This document shows, piece after piece, positions 12,801-27,800 of a stretch of DNA of 64,000 bases. Position numbers and translations under genes: made by a program. Location of the stretch: contig JAQGDQ010000693.1 in the NCBI GenBank assembly GCA_030141605.1, forward strand, positions 1-64,000, written 5' to 3'. This DNA comes from Tubiluchus corallicola (Eukaryota > Priapulida > Priapulimorpha > Priapulimorphida > Tubiluchidae). Below the pieces are notes generated by a model, which saw nothing but the letters and a program-made list of their open reading frames with translations, was not told the DNA's origin and did no database searches. Each line of letters begins with the position of its first letter. Position 1 is the stretch's first letter.

Positions 12801-15800
12801 ACCAGTTTAAAGCTGAACTGGGTAGTTTAATGTCTCAGATGTCTGCAGATGATGCCACCGTTTCAGCTGAACTGAAATCGCTGATTGATACTGCTGAACC
12901 TGCTTATCAACAATTGCAGGTGAGAATGCTTGTTCTTCTAATAGGTTTTCTAGTTTTTTGATTACTGGTACTTTAAAAAAAAACTAGTTTCTGTGAAAAA
13001 CTTCCCTGGAAAAACATAGAGGCATATGTTATAAGATTACTTAGTATGTTTTAAAGTAATTGTTTGTTTCTTTGTTTGTTTATTTGTTTCATGCAGTATC
13101 TGATATTATCACTTTTCAGACTCTACATTTATATGTATGACTTTTTTCTCTAGGATCTAGTAGGTTCTAGAGAACAGGATCTTGCCACCTCTAAGGTCTA
13201 CCGTCAAACCTACAAAATAGCATTCAAGACTATTGCAGCTTGGTTGAGTAAAGCAGATGAGTTGGTAGTTATGCCAACCGATGGCATAGATTATGAGACT
13301 TTGCATGAAAAAATGGAACAAATTCAGGTCTGACACCTTCGAATTCTTAGTTTTTCAGATGGTTTTAAAAAGTATAATATATCTAAAAATTCAAGTTAGT
13401 TAAATATCTCAATTTGTGGATGCTTATAAAGTCTTGTCTGTTCTACATATAATTTTGGTTTTTGTTATAGGCACATTTTTCCAATACAGACACTGTGAAT
13501 TCAGAATTAGATCAGTTGCAGTCTCTGTTCGACAAAATGTCATCTAACTTAGACCCGGAGGATCAGGAGAAAGAAGCTGCAAAAATCCTTGAACTTGCAT
13601 CTCATAGAAATAAAGTAGTAGATGACAGTAATATAACATTAGATGCTGTCTCTGAACAATTAGGTATGTGTTACTATTTCCCTATTTATCTTTATTAGAT
13701 AATTTTAGTAACATAAAATGTGTTCATTTGCCTATTATGTAAAAATCGGCATCCAGAACAACCAGATGCACGACCTCAAACTTGAAAACATAATTGATTG
13801 CTTATCAATAGAGTACTGGTATACTTGTACTTCGCATGTTTTGGTAAATCTTAGGAGCCTATGTTTAATGAAGTATGACAATTCTAAGTGATATGAGTGA
13901 TATCAGAAGTAACCAAATATGGTTATGTCTTGTATTTCGATCTGTTTTGTGGTCCTATACAACAGTAGTGTCTAAATTTTATTAAAACTGCATGATGAAG
14001 TGGTATCATTCCAAGCAGATTTTACTTTAAATTACTATATTTTGCTTCTTTGCTTATTCTTTACACTTAGATGCATTTAGTAGCAAAATTGAATGTTTGG
14101 TTTATAATCTGGCTGAAACTACATTTGTTAAAATTTTTTGAAGCTGTTTGAATAATACTCAGGTATACAAAATTACAATCAACTTAATTGGCATTACAAT
14201 ATTAGGTTATTGGAAAGTGTACCAAGGTAACACAACTCAGATGGGATTGGTTCTAGATGAACTGGAGCAGGAATTGACAGCATTACAAGAATTAAAGCCA
14301 TATGAGTTACACGGCATTGAGGAGCATTTATGTGCACACAAGGTAAGAATCTTTTTCATCCTAGTGTCATCTAATGTGGTATAAATTTCCTTGTTACTGT
14401 TTAACTTTAATCTTCTATGTAACTTAACTTAATTTTTGGAAAATTTTCACAATGTGATTGACTACAAACTCGGTGTGTTCAAAATACTTTAAAACCTCTA
14501 TAACTGAGTAAAGTTTATGCAGAAAATATGTTATTTAGGAATTTACTGCAAAAGTTGGTGCTCAGAATGAGCTGTTAGGCGATGTCACAACTTCGGCACA
14601 AATGATTGAACAACATGGAATCCAGGAAATTCAGACAATGGTGACTGGAAAGGTGGCCTCTCTCGTGGAGCGTTGGTCGAATCTGACAACTGTTGCCAAT
14701 ACTTTGCTCCAGGAATGCACCAAGTAGGTAGCTTTGATTATTTTTAATTGTTGATTAAATGTTGATACGTGTTTTTTATGACTTTATTATCATCATTAGC
14801 ATTCTTTAGCATTAGCATCATGATTATCATTATCAAAGTGAAATACAATAACCGCCGTTTATTAGATTCGCGATTAATAAAAGCAAATGCCTAATTGACT
14901 CAAAAACGTCTAGTATGGGCCGCTCCTATCCAAATATATATATAAAAATTATCGGTAATTGGCTCAAATAATTTCGCGTAATTGACTCAATACTTTTCCT
15001 TCACGTACTTAAAATAAGACTTGTGTGTGCCCAAAGAGCTTTTATTGCTTTTATATCATTCTTTACGTCGATTATTTTGTATTTACAATGTAGGAACAGT
15101 CATGTTAGGTACAGTTTTTGTAAGCAGGTACAGTACATTTATCATATGTGCTAATATGTTAGCGCAGCAGGTTTGCTTTGAATGTTTCACCTGCAGTTAA
15201 CCTCGTTTCTGGAAGCTAAACATTTAATCACTTGCCCAACGATTTGCTTTTGAAGCTCCCTCTGCTCTTCACAGGGAAAACAAGGTCATCACCAACTGCA
15301 GCTAGGTGACTAGGCATTTTATGTGAATATATGCAGTATACAGCAACAGATTTTTAATGTTTTTAGCGCTATGAGAAACCAACTTGTTGATGAAGAAATA
15401 ATATTTAGTGTGATAATCAGATTTGTGTGATTTTTTATTTTATTTTTTTATTAATTCACTTATATAAATTAATATTCTTAAATCTTAAATAATTGCACAT
15501 AAGAATTTTGACATTAATTCGTTTCTAAAATTCATTTAAAGCCTTTGCAATGAATACAAAGGTGATGAGACATGACTCATACTTCTATAGTACACCAGTA
15601 GGCTAATTGAATCAGTTACTTAATTGTGTCAAAACGCTTCCTTCCCAAAGTTAGTCTGTTAAGCGGCACCTACTGTATTATCATTATTTGAAGAATAGCT
15701 GTAAATGATGTTTTTTACTTACTTGCACTAGGTGTCAGGAATTGACAGTTGAGTTTGAAAAATTTGCTGATCACATTGAATCAAAATGGGTGGAACTAGA

Positions 15801-18800
15801 GAAAGAAGTTTTTGCCATAAAGCATGATGAAGGCATGCCTGATCAAGAGAAGATTAAAAATCTTGAGGTAAAATTATATGAACTTTAGGTTCAGTACAGC
15901 ATTACAAAATGTTTATCTCTAAGTTTTCCGATTCTCTAAAAATAAAATTCATCTTTTAACTAGCATATGTTACCTAATTTTTCTTTGTTTAAGGTTTATT
16001 GTTTTGTTTATATCTTGTCTTGAAATATCTTCTAAAATCTGTCATGTTTTGTTTACATTTGCAGCTTGTTGTGGACAAAATACAACCAATTAAAACTGAC
16101 TTGGATTCCCTTAAAACCACTGCTGCAGAATTGACACCACTGCTGAATCCTGCAGATGCACAGCAAGTACAAGACATAATAAGGTTTGTTAGTAAAACAG
16201 CCTGTTCTTATAGTGATAGCTTGATAATGTAACTTGTGCTTTTGCATAAAGATGCCTAATGGTTCTTTATTTCATTCAAAGGTCTAAATTAATATTTTAA
16301 TTAAGGTAAAAATAATTAGTTATCATATCTGATCACTTATATAATCAATCTAGTCATTTCTCTGCGAGTCCTACAATATTGTAGCTAGCTAGCTTTAAAT
16401 GGGCTGTTAGCAACTTTTTGCTGTTTCAACTATGGCAATTTTTTTATTTTTTCTTTGCTGCTATAAGGATTTTCATTGCAAAATTGTATTCAAGTTTCTG
16501 GAACATTTTAGTGGTTTGGAAAGAAAATACTCGGACTTGTGCGACGACACTCAACAGAACGTAGTTCATCTCAAGTCTCAGGCTTCACACAATGAACTGC
16601 TAGTTGCTCTAGTAACTAGAGAGATGACTTGGATAGAAACTACTGCAAGAGAATTTAGTGAACCTGTTAGATATGGTGTACAGCCAGAAGATGCAGACAA
16701 AGCTATGTCAAATGTCAAGGTACCAATTCTCATATTTGTAGCATTAGTGTTTTCAGTTTATAGATGTTTGCAGATTAAATTTTGTAGAGCTACCTTGGCA
16801 CAGTGCATTTTGCTATGACATGTTTGTAACTTTGGGCATCGCAATTAATAAGCATTAATGATTGCTATTTAATTTTTTTCTGAATTATTACTATTATGTC
16901 TAACATCCTTTGCTACTATCGTTAAAAACTCGGACTTGGAAATTTTTGGATTGTAAGTGAAATTTTTATGTACAGACTTATTTGCAGCTTGTTGCTGTAG
17001 ATTTTTTTCTATTTGTAACAACTGTGATATCACTAATTAGTTTGGGCCCAGTTCTCACTTTTCCCTTGTGCAATCCGTTTGCATCTTCCGGTTTTATTTA
17101 GATTTATTTATATCCGGCTTGCTTATGGAATGCCTAAACCATAAACGAGAATAGTATCTAGCGACTTAGAATTGTTGTTTTATTCAAACGGAAACTAATG
17201 TTACAAAGTTAGTATTGGTAATATATTTCAAAAACCATAACCCTAAATACTCATAAAATCTAAAATTTCTGGATAAATATTCATTGTTTGTTCATTCAGT
17301 GCCTATAAATGTTTCAGGTTAGTCATGATCTTGTTAAACAACGAAATAACCAGTTTAAAGAAGAACTTGACCATTTAGTGACACAAATGGCCACTGATGG
17401 TGCCTCAGTCTCAGCAGAAATAAAATCAAAGGCAGATATTGTTGAACCTGCTTATCAGCAATTATTGGTAAGAAAATTTAACCTAAATGTATATTGTATA
17501 CTACAAATAACTATATCTTACATGGTTACAGTGTCCATTATAATTTATTTTCTCACTTTAGCACCGAATTTTTCTTATTAAGTATCTCACTATCTCTCAT
17601 TAGTTAAGCAGTTTTTTTATATTGTTCATTTTTTCTATAGGATCGAATAAGCTCAACAGAGCAGGAACTCATTCTGTCTAAAGTTCATCGGGAGAATTAT
17701 GCACAAACATTTAAAACTATTACAGCTTGGCTGAGCAGAGCTGACAAGCTGTTAGTTATGCCCAGCGATGGTATAGATTACGAAAATTTGCAGGAATCTA
17801 TTGGGCAAATTCAGGTAAGAGGCTTTGTACAAAGTTGAATTAAATGAAGTTAAACAAAACTTAAATAGTGTTGCAGCTAGGATTTTCTGGCACATTGTCA
17901 GCTTTTCAGTCTGAGAGCTTAATTTTTGATAATTTACAGTTATAAAGTTTGGATTTCAAAATGATCCCCATGAAACGGAGATTTAGGATATGTGAATAAT
18001 TGTTCTGAAATGCATTAAATTGTGTAATTGGATCTTAATTTATCTACTGGTATTTTGACCGTAGTGATGCATTGTAAAGAATTAATTTTTGACTCTGATC
18101 ACTAAAATGTGTTGTTTCCTGGGTACATGAAAGCTTATTTCAAACAAGTTAACATAAAAATTTTATTTATTTTATTCTAGGTTCATTTCTCGAGTGCTGA
18201 TGCTGTAAAATCGGGACTTGATCAGTTGCAATCATTATTGGATGCAATCTCCATTAATCTAGATCCAGAAGACGAATTGGAAGAAGCTTCTGAAATAAGT
18301 GAACTTACAAGTCACATGAATAAAGTAGTAGATGATGGTGCAACAGCTTTAGATGACATGTCTAAACAACTGGGTATGTCGCTAATTTTCTGATTTTAAT
18401 TTAATTTAAGTTAACAAAAGCAAGACGTTTAAAAGGTAATTACGATATAATATATATAAATATAATTTGCAATATAATGCTAGGTTATTGGAATGAGTAT
18501 CAGGCTAATGCTAGTCAAATGGCTAAAGTTCTTGATGATTTAGAAGAGGAGCTGAAAGCTTTACAGGAATTGAAGCCACATACATTGCACGATATTGAAG
18601 CTCTCATGCACAGAAATAAGGTATGTAAAACTATATTATCATGTTTTTATTTGTCCATATACATTTATGACATAACTTAGCCACAGTGTCTATTTTATTG
18701 CACTGTATGAGTGAAACAAGAAAAAGACATAAACACATAAAAATGCTGTATTGCTGAAAGTTGGTTTGTGCAATTTAGGAATTTGCCGCTAAAGTTGATG

Positions 18801-21800
18801 CTCAAGACCAACTGTTAGATGATGTCACTTCATCAGCGAGAAGGTTGGAACGTTCTGGCAACTTGGATTCGCGCACCATGGTGGAAAGAGCCGTAACTAG
18901 TCTGATGCAGCGATATCAGCAGCTGGTCAACGAAATTAAAAACCAAGAGAAATTACTAAATGAGCAAATTGAAACTTGGCAGGTATATAGTTTTATTGTG
19001 ACATATCTTTGTATTGTTACGTTAAACTTTGATCATTATAGTGACTAAGCCCTAAATTATATTATATATGTTGATGATTCAGTGTATTGCAGTCATTGCC
19101 TTGATTCATTGCAGGCTTTTTATGCACATCCTATTAATAGTAATTACGATTAAAAAGCATCTTAAGATACACTGATTTCTGTTAGTGCGTGTCTGCTATT
19201 TTGCAGCAGCTCTATTTAAGCTCCTAGCTTGATTATTATGTGTAGGAGGCAGATTTACATTCTGTTATACATTCTAGCCTCCATTTACTAACTAACACTA
19301 TGTTTTTAAAACAAATAAGTTCAGCTTATCTTCCATCCTGGGTGTTCGGCCAGAGGTCTTGATTTTGGATTGGAACCATACGGTCTTGAGTTCGAGACTA
19401 GCGGCTGCCAACACCAGGGCATGCGCCCTACGTGGTTATTTATTATTTTTGCGTTGCGTCCTTGCCAGTATTATTGCAAGTCGCTGTCTAGCCATTAGTG
19501 TTAATGTTATCACTTAAATAAGTGACGGTAAGTAACTGTGGTCTTTGTCTTTTTCTTTTATGTATCGTTTCCTAAAATAATCGAAGTTTCAAACTTGAAA
19601 ATTTGAATATTCAAGCATTAGAAATAGTAATAGTAATAGTAATAAAGTGAGTTTGTGAAACCTACTGCCACTTCAAAGATAGTTAAGAATGGTGCATAAA
19701 AAAGCTAATGATTTATGGTTTATGGCTTTTGTTATTGCAATTTTAGCTGTTCAATGAACACTTAGCCTCACATGCGAAGAAAATTGATGCCACGGAAAAT
19801 AGTTTGCCATCTTTAGATGTAGAGCAGTACAGTACAAAAATTCTTGAACAACACATAGCAAAGATCGAGGTGTGTTAAACGTCAACTTTTTTCATTCATT
19901 TATAAGTCTAATTATGGATCGAACTATATAATAATGAGTGGGTACAGCATGCTAGTGTGTTAAATTTCAGTTTTTCAGCAAATTTTAAATTTTATGCAAG
20001 AAATGTCATAGTGGTTTTTTTCCTTGAATAAAACTCAACTGTGGGATAATTCAGTTCATAATGATTAAATTGGTGATAGCTTGTAAACATGTAACTTTTA
20101 ATTATACATTTGTCATTTAATGATCGAGCAAACCTGCAATTTTTTAAGAGATAAAGTTTAGTCGAAGAATTTGAATGTTTTTTGTTGGCGTTGGTCCAAG
20201 GACCATTGTGCAGTTGAAGTTTTTTCTGTACAATCTTAACATTTCGGTTATTAATGTTATGCTGTTTTATTACACTAGGAATTGACAACAGATATCAAAG
20301 CAAACAAATCTGATGTAGACGTTCTTATTAAAACTGGTGAAGATTTGTGCAAAATTTTGCCAGGCGAGGAGGCCAATTATTCCATACTCGCAGAAGCTTC
20401 AAATGTGGAGATTCAGTATCAAGCGTATGAATCAAGTTTTCACTCAGATTATTTTTAGCTTATCAGGGTTTGCTTAGAATACTTTTACAAGTCATCTTAT
20501 TTGTGTTGTATGTATTCACAAAGGTGTTTGCAAGTCGACTATATATTGATGTTTTAATATTTGGTGTAGAAATTCTGACTGGAGCGTATGTAGAAAAACG
20601 TTTTTGTTATTTTACAATTTCAACAACAAATTGAATTATCTCTTGCCTTATTTTGAAATGTTTGAAATACTACTGTTTTCGTTAGTTGTGCCACGCTTTT
20701 TGTTTCTTGACTTTGTTTATTCTTTCTGTCTTGTTATGTTTTTTTCCCTTTGCATGGTCTTTTCCTGAACTGTTCGGGCCTTCCTTGCCTTATCCGCTTT
20801 CTGGCTAACTATCTCTGCTGCTTTTGGTGGGACCTGTCTCTGGGGCTCTAATACAAAACTACTTAGTGTATTCTGTCACAGCTGGTTTACATCCTGACAT
20901 ATATTTTTTTTGATTTTATTTTACATCACTTTATTTTGCAATGTTTTGGTTGGCTATGATTCATCTCTGCACAAAATGATCTTGTTTGTCTTATTGGATC
21001 CATTCCATAGATGGGCGCTTAAGTGATTGTTTCTGTCACGTTGCAATTTTGGAGTTATAGACACAATCTAAAAAAAGACCAGAACTAGCAAACGCAGAGG
21101 GCAAGAGTCATGAAACTTGTAGAGCACTTTGCAACATAAGATGTTTATATTTATGTATGTCTCCGCCTCAAGTCAAAGGTCATAAAGTCGGCATGGTCAC
21201 CTTTTTATCATTAGGTTGTATCTCCTCCTACAATTTTAAGCTAGGTCTACAATATTTGGTATGTGGCTATTCGTGTTGATGACTTGTGCATGGCTAAATA
21301 TCGGCCATGTGAATGTACTAAAATTTTCAGGGACCAGGTAGCGAAACTAGCAGGTTGGGCTTATAAATTTTTCGAGTACCGAACAACTTGTACTGTATCA
21401 AAAAAAGGGTTTCGATGAGACAGAGTTAGTGGTTTGAGTTACGTACAGATTGGTGATCCCTTGGCCCCAGTAAAGGACTAAAACCAAAATAGGAGATTAA
21501 GCTATCTATGAAAGATTCTGGTTTTGTTTACTTTATCTTACTTCATTATTTTCATTTTTATCTTGTCTTATTTGTTCTTTCCTTTACTGTATCATTTCTT
21601 TTGATATCTTTCTAATTTTATCTGGTTACACATTCCAGTGTATTTTTTCTGTTATGATGTTTAGCTTGGAATCACGAGTGAAAGACATATACAGCGCACT
21701 AGTCCAAGCACTTAGTGATAAACAATCTGTAGATGAACAAATTGCTGCTGCATTTACAACATTGCAGGAAGCTGAAATACAATTACAGCAACTGGACACT

Positions 21801-24800
21801 GAGCCAGATACCATAGATGCAAAGTTAGCTAAGCATGAGGTTTGTACAACTATCATTCATCCTATGTACATTATTATCATTGCATTGAGTAATTCTGTTA
21901 TTATTACAGCCTCCTACATGGCTACTGCTTGATGTTGAACGTATTAAGTGATGGGGTAGCGACAACATGATCTGATAGGGAATTTCATAGATCAACAATC
22001 CTCAAAGAGAAATAATGTTGCCCAACAAATGTTCTACAGTGTGGTTTTTTCAATTTCTTGCTATGCCTTCTAGTCCTACTCATGCCATCAAACCCTTTAA
22101 TAGTGCCTTTGCCTATTATATCATGCCAGATTAGGCGCATAGGTAATTCAGAACTTTCAAACAACTTATCCGCAAACAACAAACAAAGTTTGTGTTCCAC
22201 TGTGTATATCCCGGAGATTCTTTTCAAACAAATTTGTCTGTACAATTCTTATTAATAAGCATATCACTTATGCACAGGCGCTGACTCAAAGAGTAGGATC
22301 AGACTTGTCTAGAGTAGAGTTAGTCATCGAGAATTATAAGCAAGGGGTACAGCATCAGAACGTTCCGCAAGAAACAGTGGAAATGTTTACGCGTCTACAT
22401 AATGAGAAGGAACCAGTTTTGGCAAAAATCCAGGAAAGTGAGGAAAGACTAAAAAAGGTATGCAAAGAAATCATGACATTGCAGTTTGGGTTTTATAAAA
22501 GTCCCAGTATTATGGTGATTTTAAAAATCCCTATGAAAAACTTTTTCTGATAAAAAATTTGTGCATTTGCTTTTGTTTACTGTGAAACTCATTGGTACAA
22601 AAACTGGCAACATGCAAGGTTTTACTGAAGTCTTTTCAGTATAGGTGTTAGTAAAAAAAAGTTCGTACTACTATTTTTTATTGCTTGGCAGCTGGTCAGT
22701 GCTTTAGAATCTGCGTGATGCGCTTCTTAACAGTTAAGATTAATTTACCTAGCGAACAATTTTAACATTGCTATCATAGTAACTATAGCCCAATTTGACA
22801 CTTAGACTCGAGCGTCTTCATCATGTCTGGCTTATACTGACGGAATTAAGCGACAAAATAATTTCTCTCAAACAAAAAGCACAAGTTGTAATGCAAAAAA
22901 GTCTAAAAATTGATGAAATGATTAAAGATCTTAGGGTTTTCTATGTATAAATTCATTCACACTTACAACCGTCCAGTGCAACAAAATATTTTGGTTTTGT
23001 GAAAATTGTAATATTTGGAATTGATTGTATTTTTGTGCCATTTTGTGTTCAATTCTATGTCATCATATGCACATTTAGTCAGTTTTTGACAATGATCCAT
23101 CCGCTTATGAAGTGTTGACACTTCCATCGATATGTCTCTCTCTGATAGTTTTTGAATTTAAATGGTTTAGTGAGAGAAAGAGAGAGGGGGAAGGGATAAG
23201 GGGATATGGTAGTAGAGAGAGAGAGAGAGGGGGGTCTTGTGAAGTGCAATTATTATCTCTTAACAATAGACATGGTCTTGTGATTAAATTATTAAGTTTT
23301 GAATTCATTATCATTCACGAAATCATCAATATTTCAAATGATAACGGAATAAAATGAAGAAATTTCTGACATACATTCATGAGTTAACATAACCCTTGCA
23401 CTACAACATCAAAACAATCATCACATATGATATTGTATTTTATATCTAGATTGGGAATATATTGTCTGTTTGAGTATTTTTGTCTATGTTGCTTCACAGA
23501 ACATTTTCTAAGCAGCACCCAATAGCTCTGCAATGACAGGGTGGTCTCAAAATTGTACGTGTATAACAATGGTATAGTTTTACGACTTGTGTGTGTATGA
23601 TGAACTTTTTGTCTTGCAGGCTCAATCGTACTTAGTAAAATTCCATGTGACTGTACAGGAAATACAGATCTTCTTAGAACAAATAGAAACTAGAATAACT
23701 CACACGTATTTACTGCATAACATTCCTGAAGCAAAGGAAGAACATATGGTAATGCTGTTCCTTATTAATGTAAACAAATAAAAAAACTGTACTCACTAGA
23801 TCAGTTTTTTGTTTTTGTAGGTGCTAACTTCTAAAATATGTTAACATAGTATATAAGCATTTACAGATTGATTGTTCACAAATGCTTTTAAATTGTAAGT
23901 TATGTTATGTCATGTCATGTTATGTTGTGATATGCTAGGTTACGTTAGGTTATATTACGTTATGTAACTACATGTTATAAGTCTCTTACGTCTGTTCCTT
24001 ATGCTTGTAGAGTTTTTGTACTCCCGTTTTAAAATTTCATAATTGCATTTCCGTGAAGCAGATGCTTTTATTAATAACTGTGTTGTAACATTTTTTTATT
24101 GCTGTTAAGTTATTTTGTATTACCTCGTCCTATAGGTTACTGATTTTTCAATTCTTTATTTTAGGCTTTGTGTAATGAACTAGGCATTCATAAGACTAAA
24201 CTAGAGATGGCTCACCAATGCGCTGATGTAATCAAACATTGTTCAACTGATCCTCAGGAACTTGCTACCATCAGCGACCAAGTCTCATTGTTAGAAACTC
24301 AGTTAGCTCAGGTAGGTTTGCAATAAGTAAGAAACGTGAAAATACAGTTTGTTTGTGAATCTTGAAATTTTGTTAGATTTTTTAGACCTTTTGTTATATT
24401 TAGTGGCTAACAACTTGTAGATCATTAGAGGTATTGTATCCATTGTGCAATTCCCAATACATTGTTTTTTCATGTAGGCACCAGGTGGTCATATAAATTT
24501 ATCCTGCAATCCAAAGGCTTTGTACATTTTTCATTTTGATTATTTGGTTGTTCACGTGCATTATCCAAACCTGGAAATGAGTTCACTAAAGTGGATAAAT
24601 TTTCACTTTGGCATTCTTTTTATTTTATTTTCCTGTTTGTTTCATCTGACTTGACAGTTTTTCATGTTTGCTCAGGTGCAACAGAAAGCGGATGAAAAAA
24701 CCCCACGTCTCGATGAAGCCACTCACTTGTGGAATGTGTGCGAAGAAGCAAGTGTATTTGTGACAGATTGGAGGAAGAATTCGGAGAATGTCATCTACAC

Positions 24801-27800
24801 AGAGTTACAGAGAAGCAGCCGAGATCAGCTAATAGCACAAGTTTCTCAAAGCGAGGTACTACTTTAATACAAAACTAGTGCACTGATGCAAAACTTATTA
24901 CTTTACAGTTGCTTATACATGTAACCAGCAATTATACATACATACACAATAACATACGTATGTTTTCTTAGAATCAAAAACAAAATTTACTCTCAGTTTA
25001 TATCAGAAACTTCTAAATAGGCTTAACTGTGCTTTTTTGCAGATGCTCATGAATGATTCAGTAGAAGTTGAACAAAAATTGAAATTGATGGAAGACGGTC
25101 TTGCAAAACTGGAACTATTACCTGAAATCGACATTGACGAAGAGAAAAACAAATTTACCCATTTATCAACTATGATTGTTGAGGTGGGTTAAACAAAATT
25201 ATTTGAGCATATTAGCCGCTTTTCATTTTATTATTATCAACCATTACTTACAAGGATATTTACTTACAAGGATATTGTTTATGCATTACAGATAAAGAGC
25301 ATATTGCAGCATAGAATTTTGGCCTTAAATGAAGCCATTGAGGAAACTACGGAAGGGACAGAGCCACAATTACAGCTGGAATTGTCACAAGTTTTAGCAC
25401 CCGATACTGGTGCTATTGAGCCCGTTAGCAGTTTTACTGCTGATAGCATGGTTGATGGCTTTACTGACACAACTGTTGAGGAAAATGTTGCTTTAACACA
25501 GACTACTGAACCTGTTTCTCCTCAAGAAAAGGGTTACTATAGCATGGAAACATCAATGGAAACCATTGATACTTCTCCAGTTGTTATTGCCCACACACCT
25601 GCAGACTTCAACATATCTCCGGATGAACTGTTGGATAACGTGACATCAACCAAAGCAATGCCTGATAAGGAAAGTGAGGATATCAGTGAACTAGTCGATA
25701 ATGCCATTGTTTTAGACTCTGAAGGTTCATCTACTGAAATAGTAAATGGACAGCTTCCTGAAATGACTGGCATCGATGTTCTACCAATTCAGAAATTTAG
25801 AGAACCTGAGGAATCAGAAATTTTGGAAGATAATTCTGTCCCAGAAGAAGTGACTGAAGCAATAGAAGAAGTTGGAGAAGACAAAGTTGAAGTTTGGGAG
25901 GAACAAGGAGAAGAAAGAAGTATGTCTGCTATAGGAGCTCTTATTAAAGCGACCACGTCATCGGTAACAACGGTCGTAACTCGTGTGTCCGAGGTTGCTG
26001 ATCAACATATCACTGATGAAGAGGGAGTGGAGGCCTTACCTGATGAAGATTTTGTAATGGCAGATGAATCGTACCCTGAAACTGGAAATCAACCAGTAAT
26101 CACAGCAACTGAAGATGACTTAACTGGTTTTATTGTTATTGACGAAGAAGAGGTTGACACGGGAACTTCAGAATTGAAGCTTGCACCTGGTGAGGCAAAT
26201 GTTATTGGGCCAGGCGAGGAATTTGTTGTAGTTCTAGGTGAAGATGTACTACAGGATTCAAAATCTGAACCTGAACACATCACAAGTGATAATGTATCTA
26301 TAGATCACTTGCCAGAAGAAGAGCAAGGAATTGACATTTCTAAAACTGATGGTGCAGTTACAACGATGGTTAGAACAGTTGAAGAATACGAAGTTGACAC
26401 AAGACATACAGCAAGTGAAGATATGGAAAAAACGACGCAAGAAGAATCGACAAGTACTTTAACTACAGTTACTAAAATAATAACAACTAAACAGATCATA
26501 ACAACTTCAACTCTCTTAGAATCATCTGAAGTTGAACCGTCAGTCATTATAACAGAGGAAACAGATGACACCCATCCCAGAAAGCAAGAAAGTATTGGCA
26601 CTTGCAAGGAGGAGATGACCTATCTGGAATTGGAAACTGAGCCTTTTGATAAACATTGGATTCCTGAGAAAGATTATGAAAAGAAACCAGAGGACATTCA
26701 TTTAGTAAAGCATGAAGTAACTGATAGTCAACTTAAAGATCAGGGTTCTGATGAAGAGAAGCCACTTTCTGAATTTAAAACGCCAGTCATCCAGGCTGTG
26801 GAAGACGAGGTAAGTGTCTGATTTTAGCACTTTTAGTAAATTTTGTTAGTAAGTCCGGATGACCATTACTAATATATTAATCTCAATACAGCGTAGTAAA
26901 GAATGCCACCTATGCAAGCTTGTCAACTGCTTTCAGCTAGCTAAACCATTTCTAAAATGTTAACTGTCTGTTGGAAGTTTTTAACCAGGCTACTAGGTAT
27001 TTTAACTTTATGATCAAGCAATTCTATAATCATAAAAATTACTTCACCTGCAAGTCTGTGATTAGCTACATGCTTTCTGCATTAAATGAGCATTTTATAA
27101 TTTGTATCTTTAGTAAAAACCACATTCCATGGTGTGATTGCACCCAGCCTTACAATACTAACAAATATCACAGTTTTTACAATTACTTGCACATGAAGTT
27201 AATCATCCACTATACAATACATGCTTGCACCTGTCATGTAGACCACTATGCACTAGATCACTGTCTGATTGGTAGTTGTAGTACCTAAAAAAATCTATTG
27301 TCACTTTCCTTCTCTGCATGTAAACTGTCTTTTAAATGTAAGAGGTGTCTGCTAATTACTACATGTGGACGAATTTCATCATTGCGGGACATTGCGATTA
27401 CTTTAAAAAAAACTTTGTGCAATGATATAGTACATCTTTAGTTACATGTGCAATTGTACTGTATGTACTTTGCAAAAACAGCTAGTGTGGTATATAGTTG
27501 GTTTTTATAATAAAAGTCTGAGAATAAAGTGAACTGCTTGCTGCCTTCTGGCATGTGACTTTAAAGACTAATATTACATTAAATTTAAGCTGCCAAATTG
27601 AAAAATATTTCTTACACATGTAGAAAACGTGTGAATTCACTTTACTTCATTGTGTATGATTCTAGTACATTTTTGCTACTTGAAACAGTGTTTTGAGCAA
27701 GCTGCTGAATTTTGTCTGAAGTGCAAACATGCTGTTCACTTTCAATTGTCCACAAGTTGATAAAGCAGATGTTCTCTTATTAAAGAGTATTTTTCAGTGT

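Larger units (their letters stand above)
18983..19746. other. Intron 33 (764 bp) with possible SINE
   Basis: The intron contains the tRNA-like segment at 19340-19530 and a short AGT/AAT-type repeat at 19623-19646. The rest is AT-rich with nothing seen. Confidence 0.6.

Noticed and set aside
19340-19440. Functional tRNA gene
   Set aside because: There is a B-box-like sequence but no complete cloverleaf or acceptor stem. A tRNA-derived SINE remnant is more likely.
26971-27288. 105-codon open frame in intron 42
   Set aside because: Composition is that of intron sequence, no exon borders are present, and there is no similarity to the gene's repeats.
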